Source: Hysterangium stoloniferum (lineage: Eukaryota; Basidiomycota; Agaricomycetes; Hysterangiales; Hysterangiaceae). From it: a DNA stretch of 64,000 nt. The translations under genes were made by a program, and so were the position numbers. The stretch lies in the NCBI GenBank assembly GCA_015178975.1, contig WHVD01000006.1, forward strand, positions 992,001-1,056,000, given 5' to 3'. The notes beneath the pieces were generated by a model. That model was not told where the DNA came from, searched no databases, and saw nothing but the letters and a program-made list of their open reading frames with translations. Shown one piece after another: positions 46,001-56,444 of the stretch; position 1 is the first letter of the stretch, and each line of letters opens with the position of its first letter.

Positions 46001-47570
46001 AGATGACAAGAACGACTTCCGAGGCTACGCAACCAATAGTGTTGGTATCAATAAAACCTACAGTTATAATATCCTGAAGGCAACGAAAGTCACTCTTCTG
46101 CTGAGCGCGGTAAACCGACATCGTAATATCGTGACCGGACATGCTATTGTCTGTTTTAAGACGATCGAAAAGAGCGGGGTATGTCACTTGACTTTGGTCG
46201 AGCCACTGAAGGAGGTCTAAATCCAGAACCGACCTAATGTTGCTTTGAGTGAAAACTAATAATTACAGGGTCGAGTTACTCACGATTCGAAAGTAACAAG
46301 ATTACGTTGTGGATTCTTGACGTCGTCCCAGGTATAAAACACCTGACCACTTGGAGTCAGAGCTCTCAACTGTTGGCGGGATTTTGAATCTGTATGGCAA
46401 AAGGTGGCTTGATCGTAATCAGATATGTTGGGGCGCGTCGTGCCAAACTGATTAAACAGGTGGCATGGGAAGTACCAAGCGAGATCGCCATTCTGGTGAG
46501 TAATTGCACTGTTTGGGGCAACAGTTATTAGATTCCTGCAATTCAAGTTGACATTTTGAAATAAGAAAGAAGCGTCCATCCCCCCAGCATTGTATGGGTC
46601 GATGAATAACGGATTTTGCTGGCCATTGAAAAACCCGGATACAGCTGGATGGTTGAATTTTGATAGATCGTACGCTTCTCCATGGATCAAGAGGAATCCT
46701 TTGTCGACACTGCCTGCATGGTACCGTAGCGGTGGTTTTCCGCAAACCGTTTGAGTGAAACCAAAAGTCAGGAAACCGACTGCGGCCATTAGAACGAGAA
46801 CATAGGATAGTAGGCCCATTTTTTCCCGCCAAGCGCGTTGCTGTTCGGGAGTACGAATCCCACACGCTTTCAGGAGGAAGGAAGGTACCCAACATGTAAT
46901 TAGCCAACTATAAATCATAAACCAATCCTTGGGTCCTGGAGCAATGTTATCGAAGCATCCTCTCTTCTGTTTGGGCTCGGAAGTAGCAGCTCCGCTCTGA
47001 GAGCGTGGTCGACGAAGAGTAGTACTTCGTTTGAAAATTGAGAGACCAGATTCTGGCATATCTTCTTCTCGAGCGAGAAGTGACTTCCCACGGCGGAGCC
47101 CTGATGACTGGGGATAATTCCCGGTGGCTAATGCAGCCAGATTACTAGAAGACAATAGCTGTGAATTCTGTATACAACTCACTGGAGGGCATAATGCGAC
47201 CATCGCCCGTCATATGAGCGACATGGTTGCGGTAATGGAATTGTCGATGACCAGGATCGATCTTCTCTCTGTCAGGCCTGACGAGGCTCTTCTTCCTGCC
47301 CACCCTTGCGCCAAATGAACCACTTGAGGAATCCTCGTCAGCGTCCTGCATGAGCTCGAGTGGAGTTGGAGGAAGTGCTTGTTCTTTGTGTGTTGTTTGG
47401 GGGTGAGAATAGCGGGATTGGATGGGTGCAGCACGATCTCCTCTTTCTGTTGGCTGAAATGAGACGGAGCCAGATGAGCCCACTGATTGAGGATGTGGCC
47501 TGGAATACTGCATGTTAGCGGTTGACTGCCTGCCCGGTTGCGCTGACCGCGAGGGATGTCGAGATGACAT
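43001..47570 (-). CDS. Chitin synthase, class IV/CHS3-like with cytochrome b5-like region
   Basis: Processive GT2 membrane enzyme polymerising GlcNAc into chitin. Exons (complement): 47183-47570, 46284-47127, 44747-46233, 43811-44696, 43001-43754; 4359 nt, 1452 aa, phases consistent. Two N-terminal TM segments ([37 protein letters not shown]) flank the region before a b5-like segment containing [14 protein letters not shown] further TM ([18 protein letters not shown]) precedes the catalytic domain, which shows [46 protein letters not shown] and the product-site motif QRRRW. Four or five TM helices and a long disordered Pro/Ser tail follow. No myosin motor is seen, which separates it from class V. 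Confidence 0.93.
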
Positions 47571-48228
47571 AAGGGGAGGGTGGAATGAGTGAGGCGGCGG
47601 CTTACAACGCCGGGATAGAGTCGGACCTTAAACTGTCACGACGCAGTTTTGTTTAACGCCTTGAAATCTCAAAGGAGACGTTGCTCGAAGTTGAAGGGAG
47701 AGAGAGGTACCTATTTAGCTGAAAACCTTGCGATGATGTGAATGATGCGTTCTCGTTAATAGTATATGTCGAGATACTTCGGAGGACCGATAGATCACAC
47801 AACAATGCCGACGGATTTCCGGGTGCACTGGACTCAAACTGGACTGGGCGACAAAAATTAATTATGGCTGTTCACGCGTATCCATGATTGTCAGCGAGCG
47901 ACTAGCTACATTAACTCTTCATGTCTACATGTGACCCCTCCGGCAGCAGCTTATTAGTCTATGAGTTTGATCATATGTGGTTGCTTTTAGGCTGTTCCCC
48001 AGGAAATATGAAATATCACCAAAATCATTCAGTTTGTGTAACGCCTGAATGATGATAGCTAAGCAGTAGTAATACTTGTTGACCAACCTTGTACCGTTAC
48101 CACCCCCTGTGACGGATGTGACAGTTCGTGTCAAACGCCGTTGCCAGTAATTTGCCATTGCACATGGTCCATTCACGCAAGTACCCTCACATTATGCATC
48201 CATTCTTCTTGTTGATTCAACTATGTAG
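47571..48228. promoter_or_regulatory. Divergent region between chitin synthase and BRCA2 homologue
   Basis: About 650 bases upstream of both genes. It probably also hides a small first coding exon of the BRCA2-like gene, which I could not place: candidate acceptor at 48227-48228 and several weak ATG/donor pairs near 48150-48175. Confidence 0.4.
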
Positions 48229-51200
48229 CATCATCGTCGCCTCTTCGCAAGAAACAGCGCCTCTCGTCCCCAACCTATGATCTGCTATTTGACGAACTCG
48301 ATAACACTGAACTCGAAGCATTAGACGAAATTGAACTATCTCAAAGCACAACTTTATCTCCTCTTTCAAAGTTAACTCAGACATCCTTTCATGCGCATGA
48401 GCAACCACAAAAACGCCAGGAGCTGGATGATCCCTCCGAGATGGCAGATTGCGGCGACTCAGGTATCGTACTGTTTGGCGATGAAGCTCACATAGCTGTA
48501 TCAACGATGACTACTTCTGTCTCTGCCGCTCCACAAACTAATTTACCGGAATTTGTGCCCCCGTCGTTATTATCTGAACATGCCAAAGAGCCTACTTCCA
48601 TGGCAGCCGCAGCCTCTTTTCTCCCAGTATCCATGATGATATCTGCCGCTGATCTCAGAACTGAAATACCACGCTCTCCGTCACCTGAAGAACCTCCCCA
48701 TGCGAATCACGATGATTGGTTTGCCCCGGCAAGCACCCCACTACCAGCAGCCTTCGGATCTGCATCTGCGCTTTTAGGTCTTCCTGCGAGTGTACTTAAA
48801 GGCGCCTCTATGCCCATTAAAGCCGGACCAACAGCAAATCTACTACAACGTCCAGGTTTGAGCTGGGCGCTTCCTTCTCTAGACGCTCTGGAGAGGGCAG
48901 AGGAAAAGCTCAAGGCCTGGGAAGCAGAAATAGAAGGTGAACTGGAGGGAGAGATTGCTGTCCCACAGAAGGTGCCCAAAGTCAGAGAACCATTAAAAAT
49001 TGTCGGCAATTCGCTACACACTCTAACACAGCCGCTGGTGAAACACGACATACCCACCACTCCGCCTCTTCCTGAGCCATTTAATCCACCAACAGTTTCC
49101 ACTCCACGCATTGACACTCCAGACTCGGTTACTTCTTGTCATGATCTTCCTACTTTACCCAATCCTCTGTTGGCTCGGAGCAGCGCCGCTGTCGAATTCG
49201 CATTCCCCGGACGATCTCTGTCCCAAACATCTCCCTCCACACCAGTAAGACCGAGCCCCACAATTCCACGACCACCTTTTAGGGCAGCCATAGCTCAAAC
49301 GCCCCCTCCCAAGAAACTTGACGCATTTCAACCTCCGAGAAGTACCCCTCGGAAGATCATACCATTGGGGCTTACTCCTCGGGCTCGTGCATTTACCGGC
49401 TCCTCAGGAAGACCAAAGTTTGTAACACCATTTAAGAAAGGCTCAAAGGAGGAAAATGTGATTAAACCTTCGCCACTCAAGACGCCTCAAGTCCAGCTTA
49501 GGTATGTGGACAAAGGCAAAGGGCGGGAGGTCCCTCCACATCCCACAGTTAATACGCAGCAGTCGGATAAGGAAACTGAAGTTTTTCGTAGGTCCTTTAT
49601 TTCTTGCAATTTCACACTTTAACTTCTACCTAGCAAAACATCTGGTCCGCCTGACTCTGGCAAACTCCGGGCTTCTTCCTCAGACTTACGATAATGATGA
49701 ACTGGAAATCATGGGCATGTCAGTACTTCAACTAAATCATCTTTTCTTCTTCTTCATCCACGCCCACCGGGGCCCTGCCCCATGCAAGACGATACATCAT
49801 ACTACATTCTAAATCCATCCTTTTGTACTGAATGATCTGTTGTGGTACTTACGCACCTATGATTCTTCAGTGATACTGGCCTATTCAACCTAACGACCGT
49901 TTCACACTTTCTATACTATCGCTTCAACCTCCCGAATATGGCAAACCCTTCAACGCAAATGTCACTAGGGCCAGATTCAGCGCTAGAAAAACTTTTAGAT
50001 ATGGGCTGCCACCTTGTCACGAAAGAATGGGTTGACAATCATTGGTCTCTGATTTTATGGAAAATGATTGGAATGGCGTGTTTAGAGCCTGAGAAGATCG
50101 CAAAGAAGTGGAGTTGGGATGAGGTTATGCGGCAGCTACATATGCGGTATGATTGTTTTTGCAACTAATGAACTCTGCTCATGGAAGAATGTTGATAGAT
50201 ATCAACGCGAGCTTGCCGGTAGTTCCCGTCCTGCATTACGCCTCATAACCACACAGGATGCCCCGCCATCGGGGCCAATCGTTCTGTGTATATCTAATAT
50301 ATTCTGGACAGATGAACATATTGACGATGCTGGTCAATCGGTCCCGGCACATCCTGAACTGGAGATCACGGATGGATGGTACCGTCTTCGCGCGAAAGTC
50401 GACGAATCACTCGCACGTGCCGCTCGAAATAAGGTCTTGCGCACTGGGAGGAAGATTGCATGTAGTGGGGCTAGGGTATGTATCGTTCTTACTGAGAATG
50501 AAACTATGTATGAAGATCTCTACTGCCAGCTTGATTCATCGAAGAAGGACCCCATGGAAATCTTAGAGGCTTACGATAGTGTACGTCTTATACTTTCCGG
50601 AAACTCGACGCATTTAGCTTCATGGCATACCTCGCTTGGGTTTCAATCCACGCCGTTTGTGGCCACTTTGCGAAGCCTAACGCCAGATGGTGGGGGTGTA
50701 CCTCTGCTAGATCTAATTATCACAAACGTGAGCCGTCGCCCGCTGATTAATCCGTTATCACTCACGTTACCTTCAAGATCTATCCAATCGCATTCATCGA
50801 ATTCATTACCTTGTCAACTGGCGAGATTATACGAGAAGGACCCCGGATCGAAAAGGACGAGGCAATTGAGGAGGCGCGGTGGCAGGTATGCCAACAATGC
50901 ACATCACCTTATACGCCACTTACCCTCTGCAGGCCAAGCGAACACGCGAAGCAGCAAAACTGCAAGAGAGCCTAGAGAAAAGGCTAGACAAACTTGAATC
51001 GTTCGCCGATCGCCTCGATCACATAGCGGGTGGCTTCAACCCTTCTGCCGAAGGTTTGCTATGAAACGTATTTTATATGATTCTCATACAAAGTATCACT
51101 ATTGTTAGAATCTCCACCAGATAATCTTGATAACTTGGTCGATGAGTTAGAAGATAGCGAAGACCCTACCTCGATTCTTAGCACTGTTCCAAAAGACAAT

Positions 51201-51669
51201 GCTGGCTGGTTGGCATTGCTCTTACGAAAGAAATGCGAGACAGACAGAAATCATATCAGCGAACAAGTCGATCGAGAACTGGCTGTATGTAGGAATCCAG
51301 CTACCTCTCATTCAGATTTTAACATTTTCTTAGACATCATTCACCCCGCGACAGGTTCGCAATTTTCGTGTTTTATGCATAAAGGACGCCCGAATTGCCA
51401 GACGGCCGTCCACCAGAACTGCTCAGTTAACTGTGTGGGATGCAATGTCTATGCAGAATGATGATGGCGGTGGTCCGGCTGGTTCATTTCGTGTCGGTCA
51501 GAGATATTTGGTAACGTATCACTTTACAGTATCATTGAAACGTAACTGATGTGTGAACCAGGTGTCCAATCTTATACCGACTCAGCAAAGCGCGTGGATG
51601 GGGTTGGAACCCGGTTCAGAAGTGTACTTGAGCACGAAAAGGGATTCCAAGTGGAGGCTTATTTCATAA
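48229..51669 (+). CDS. BRH2: BRCA2 homologue (Brh2-type), 5' end incomplete
   Basis: Recombination mediator that loads Rad51 on single-stranded DNA. Exons found: 48229-49587, 49634-49718, 49871-50146, 50199-50475, 50530-50727, 50778-50885, 50933-51053, 51109-51284, 51334-51510, 51562-51669. The helical domain/OB1 shows LVTKEWVDNHWSLILWK, RPALRLITTQD, ELEITDGWYRLRAKVDES and LASWHTSLGFQSTPFVATL. OB2 shows NIYPIAFIEF and EGPRIEKDEAIEEARWQ, entering a short coiled tower region (REAAKLQESLEKRLDKLES). OB3 ends with TRTAQLTVWDA. Two BRC-like stretches are possible: LPSLDALERAEEKLKAW (about 48870) and FTGSSGRPKF (about 49390). The first coding exon is not resolved; the open frame starts after an acceptor at 48228, and the first in-frame ATG is 48441. 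Confidence 0.85.
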
Positions 51670-51776
51670 ATTATTGATAGTGTAGGTCTTGCACTGATTA
51701 CATGATAGGAGTCACGGATAGACAATGAGATCGAAATCATATGCCTAAATTCTTCTCTTTGAATGTCTGATACGTT

Positions 51777-53136
51777 TTAATGCTTGTATTTGGCAGTAGC
51801 TTGCCGCGTGACGTGCGGGACGTAGTTGAATTTCCATTCCAATCCAAAATTCTTTTCGCCTTCCTTGAGACACAATGTCCTGTAACAATAATAACATGAA
51901 GTAATATTCAATAATATGCTGAAAAACCACAAACAAATCTAATATGTAGTCAATAAATTAGTGCAAAGAGAAACATAGACATAAAGACTTACAGTGAACT
52001 CCAACCAACATCAAATACACCCCAACGGCCTAGATATGTAAGAGACGAGTTTAATGCGCATTATTTGAGCGTACCGTTAAGAAATGCCACCAGGCATGAC
52101 CTAGTAAATAGTCACAAATATCAAACGCCTTGTAAACGAAGTAGGGGATTCCATAATAGCCTACCTTCCAATAGAAATGCGATAGGCCACCCCAAAGCCA
52201 GTTTCCAGCTTTGCAGCGTGTCGCAAAACGCATTATCAAGATTCCAAACGATGAACCCAACGATGAACGAAATTGACCCCGTCCAAAATATTTTGATAAT
52301 AGTATTTCTAGTTTCCGGCGAAATCGGACTACTGGATCGACGGCATAGGATAGTGGATCTGAAGGCAACGGTCAGCATTAAAATAGCGAACGTGACCTGG
52401 TGGAAAATTGGATTGCGATAAATGGCGCTATATAAGCATCATCATATCATCATTTTATGGAAAACAAAGTCACTCGGTGTGTTCACGTACTATGAAATGG
52501 TAAAGATTATGTCAAACAGGATTATGCCCGCAGCAAGCGGTATGCGACGGCTCGAGTTCTTGACTGCTCCTGGAACAGTCTCGAAGAGAATATATACGAT
52601 TTGAGAGCAGACATAGCTATATCAGAGCATGGGTAGGACTCGGATACGTGTGGTAAGGGAGCGCTCACATCCTATAAAAATAGACATGAATATACAAGGT
52701 AACGGATGTTTTTGGACTAGACTGAATTACGCACATAGGTAATTCATCAGTCAGCTGCGCTTCATACAACAAGGTTGCATGAAATGCTGAGCTCCCTAAT
52801 CCGACAAGTGCGAAACCCTGTTACGACATTATGAGTTTCCTCAAATATATTCCCCTGTGCTCCTGATGACTGACCACATAACTTGCGAAGTAACGCGGTG
52901 GCAGTGACTGTGAGAGTGCCTTCTGACAGCCATGAACAGCCAACGACACAGTGAATATGTTTGATAGAGTATTAGCAAGTTCGGCGATGTACGATGAAAA
53001 TTGATAGTTATGCTAAGAGGATATTCGATCGTTTGTTAGTCACCAAGACCTCAAATCATGATAAATCGAGACGTACTTCACACCAGTCCAACGTCGAAGT
53101 AACTTCTCCCCAGTATGGTATGTATTTCGGGATCAT
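51777..53136 (-). CDS. Alkaline ceramidase (YPC1/YDC1 family)
   Basis: Seven-TM ER/Golgi hydrolase releasing fatty acid from ceramide. Exons (complement): 53077-53136, 52875-53012, 52735-52817, 52669-52671, 52491-52616, 52165-52427, 52075-52100, 51993-52029, 51935-51938, 51777-51879; 843 nt, 280 aa, phases consistent. Family motifs: TSTLDWCEHNYQFSSYIAE at the N-terminus, SSAFHATLLYEAQLTDELPM with the metal-site His, WNLDNAFCD, and GHAWWHFLT. A 3-nt exon (GAT, 52669-52671) completes DELPMIY and a 4-nt exon (ATTT, 51935-51938) restores the reading frame into the C-terminal block LCLKEGEKNFGLEWKFNYVP. Both are flanked by normal-sized introns (63/52 and 54/55 nt). It ends about 110 bases from the BRCA2-like gene, tail to tail. 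Confidence 0.87.
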
Positions 53137-53335
53137 GGCTCTTTTCTCAAGATTTGTGTGATTAAGGTCTAAGGAGGTCGGTCTTCTTGATTTATTCAAT
53201 CATGCCAATTTCTCCTATATACCATGGCTTAGTAAGCAGACAGATGTGAGATTAGTCATCAACAATCCGTCTCACTAAAATACAACATTTATTATATGTA
53301 TAGGGTGTACATAATAAGTAGTTCCAGGAATAAAT

Positions 53336-55616
53336 TTAGTGACCAGATCCACGGATTTCGGCGGTCGCATGACGAAGGAGGCTCGCTGCATCTCGCGAGT
53401 AAGGCTTGATAGCACATTGGAAAGGAACTGGATGGCTAGGAGTTTCTTTTAGCAGGCAGTGACAACATATATCAGAATCATGAACTAACAGTACGAGAGT
53501 CGGTGTAAATTTATTTTCGATCGGAATCTCTATTCCATCTTCACTACGACAAGGTGTAATTTCGCAGGTCGCCAATACCGTAGCCATTATAATCAGAAGA
53601 GATGCTTCTGCAAAATGCATGCCGGGACAAGACCTATAATAGCACGGGGGGGAAAGTGTCAGTCATCAGGAGAAATTCCATTTGACGTCCGAATCTACCT
53701 TCTTCCAAAACCAAAAACATAGGCCGAAGGGAAGTAAGGAAACCCGGATCTGGATTTCTCGTGCGATCCAAGGAACCGTTCTGGCCTAAACGAGAACGGA
53801 TCCGGGTAGACGTTCTCATCGTGCATCATTTCCCTTCAAAGACTTGGTCACAAACCACGGGTAAGATGGACTCGTATGTAATTACCAAATATTAGCAATG
53901 ACAACTGAACCCTTCGGGATCCAATATCCATCATACGTATCGTCTTCCTCCAAAAGATGGGGCAGACCTATTAATTATTCAATAAGGCTGAAATTCTTAT
54001 TATTTAAGTCAACCCTGACCCAGAGGCGCCGCCGAATGAAACCTGAGCAGCTCCTAAAGTAGTCATTAGAATTGGAAGATCATGAAAATAACCATGAGAT
54101 AACAAACATTCTGAACGGCCGTTAAATAGACGAAAGACTTCCTGTCCGAGAGATTTGGAAGTCTGTGATCCCCCACCACGGACAGAATTTCGGCTCGAGC
54201 TTTAGCCTGAATATCTTGGTGAGTAGCCATTATCATGAAGAAGGCGTGTAATGATGATGCTGTCTAAATATCATCAAAATTAGTTATCAATGTCATCGAC
54301 ACGGTGAAGTAAGGAACCGTTTCTTGTCCAGCTATATCATTTGCTACACTGAGGCTAATAGCGCTAAAAAAAAAAGACATGGTACGAACGCGGATATGTT
54401 GAACCAAGGAACATCTTGATTACATCTTCACTTGTCTTAGTGTGAGGTCGCCCATTTATACCTTCGTTAAGAAGAGTTGCGCAAAGGGAGCTCCCTGGCG
54501 AGTAAATCCCTTGTTCATTCTGTAAAAAAGTACGTTGGATCGTTGAACTTCCAGGTAAAACGCACATACCGTTTCAAGACCTCGCTTAACCATATTGAAT
54601 GGAATGTCGAAGACGTAGTCTCTTATTCTTCCGAGCTCTTCCGCTTTGCGTTGGAACGAGATAAGGGGAAACCAAGGTGGAATATGTCGCACTACGCGAT
54701 ACCGAGACCAAAGCTTAATCAACGACTATAAAGTTTTTTAAGGTAAAGTGCCATACAAACTGGGAATACATCTAATATCCTCGATTTGTTGGAAATAAGT
54801 GCCTGGGACTCGACGACTAATTTCTGGGCCGCAGTGTTGATCTTGTCCAACTCGAGTGACGGGGAATAACCATAAAGTAGCCTAAGCATGATGACACTCG
54901 AGACTCTGCAAAAATGGTATGAACATCCGGGGAATAATCTCATTGGATTCCAGGGGAAACATGTTTCCAATCCTCACCGATTTATGTGATGGACCAAACA
55001 TTCTGATGAACTCAGAATAGCGCGAGTGAAGCAACGCGCCTCTTCTTCTTGTACGAGTTCATATTTCTTGATAGCTTGGATGCTCATAGCATAATGTCCG
55101 AGTCTCCGAAAGTGACGGAGAGTGTCTCCATATGGGAGAAGCGACCATGTCTCATCGAGGCGAACCCTAAGCAAGCAATTTGCAGCCCATGGATGACTAG
55201 TAATCAGTGTAAGAACCTACATCTTAACCATGACGGATGCGGGCCTGCCTGAATAAGCCTTACCACGTTTTTCGAGAAGGTCAAATGCAGCCTGAGCAGA
55301 GTTTAGTATCACAATATGTTGTCCAGCCGCGGTAAGGTGAACAATATCGCCTGGTATGGAGCATGGCATTAGACCATCCAGTCGAAATGGCTGCAGTCGA
55401 GGTAAACGCACCGTATCTCTCATACCATTGACGATACTTCAACTGTGGGTCTTTAGTAGGCAGCTGCAGGGCATTTCCAATCACGGGTAATGGAACAGGA
55501 CCTGGGGGGAGTGGTCCTAGAGAAGAAACCCTCCTACGTAGCAAGAGCGATAAGATGAAGCAAATAACCACGAGCACGAGTACAACGTCGGGATCGAAGA
55601 GAGAGAATACGTCCAT
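53336..55616 (-). CDS. Cytochrome P450 monooxygenase
   Basis: Membrane-anchored microsomal P450; substrate unknown. Exons (complement): 55412-55616, 55221-55350, 54978-55166, 54757-54905, 54570-54691, 54413-54519, 54318-54363, 54108-54263, 54020-54053, 53886-53967, 53699-53833, 53490-53633, 53336-53435; 1599 nt, 532 aa, phases consistent. N-terminal anchor [16 protein letters not shown], then the Pro hinge [16 protein letters not shown]. Helix [13 protein letters not shown]. Helix K ExxR: ELLR. PERF-like RPERFLG and the heme loop FGFGRRSCPG with the Cys ligand. The last intron (53436-53489, 54 nt) is a multiple of three and open, so it could be mistaken for coding. A TATATAG-like element (about 55691-55697) lies about 75 bases upstream. 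Confidence 0.92.
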
Positions 55617-55768
55617 CGGTAACCTTGTAGATACAGATTGGCGAGACGATAGGGGAGGGTCGCTTCCTCAACGTCATTTTTAAACTGCTGCTATATATCT
55701 TTCCTAGCGCTAGGTCGGCTTATGGTAGGCTGCACAGTAAGGTCGGATCCCAATGTAATAGGAATGGA
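55617..55768. promoter_or_regulatory. P450 upstream region with TATA-like element
   Basis: On the minus strand an AGATATATAG stretch at about 55690-55699 sits some 75 bases before the P450 start codon. No other element is recognised. Confidence 0.45.
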
Positions 55769-56444
55769 CTAGCACCGGCGTCTTTTCCACATGAGTTGCC
55801 TGCGCATGTACCTGTCATGGGTTTCTGGATAGATTTGTATCAGCTGTCTGGATTCACCTAAATTAAGCGTGTTCTCAACTTTACTCTTTTTCGACTGCGC
55901 GGCCAAATATACTTCAATTGAACCTCGGGATCGTCGATGGCGACGGTTGGCACGTGGGCTTAATTTCCAGCGGATAGGGTATTCAGAAATAATTATTCCA
56001 GATAACACCCAGACATACCCAAATACTTTATCAGAAATCAGAGGATATATACAGCCCCGGAGAACCGACAAATTAGCCATTGTCACATGAGAAGCATTCA
56101 GTCTTCTAGCCTGGGCGGGTATATCAGGGAACATAGATCGGGGAAACTTCGAGGAGAACATCGATCGGATGATCCTACGATGAGAGATGGACGAAATGAT
56201 GTAAGAGATCTGAAAATGGCATCCCTGGGCGACAGAAGAGCGATCCCTGCTGGCACGATACTGTTGGGATAAGGGACAACAATATGTGCCGAGAAACGTT
56301 TTCGGAGCTATGAGCGTCACTCGTGAATAAACTGGCCCTTACCGACTCGGATGTAGAACATTTGCTCGATCGGCTCGGATGCCAACTTTTCCGAAATGTG
56401 AATTGAATGGGAAGTGGCTGGTGCAGAAGGAGGTTATGAGCCAA
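55769..56444 (-). other. Coding-like relic of unresolved identity
   Basis: Overlapping minus-strand open frames of 183 and 89 codons. The part SDKVFGYVWVLSGIIISEYP is hydrophobic, and good-looking donor and acceptor sites occur (for example a GTAAGG donor near 56340). I could not build a frame-consistent gene. The hydrophobic end resembles the last helix of fungal wax-synthase-like acyltransferases, but that is a weak impression only. Confidence 0.2.

Noticed and set aside
51355-51400. A possible intron GTTCGC...CAG in the BRCA2-like gene
   Set aside because: The uninterrupted frame reads into TRTAQLTVWDA correctly, while removing the segment shifts the frame.
53436-53489. Extra 18 residues near the P450 C-terminus
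   Set aside because: They form a 54-nt open intron; P450s do not carry an insert there and splice sites are present at both ends.
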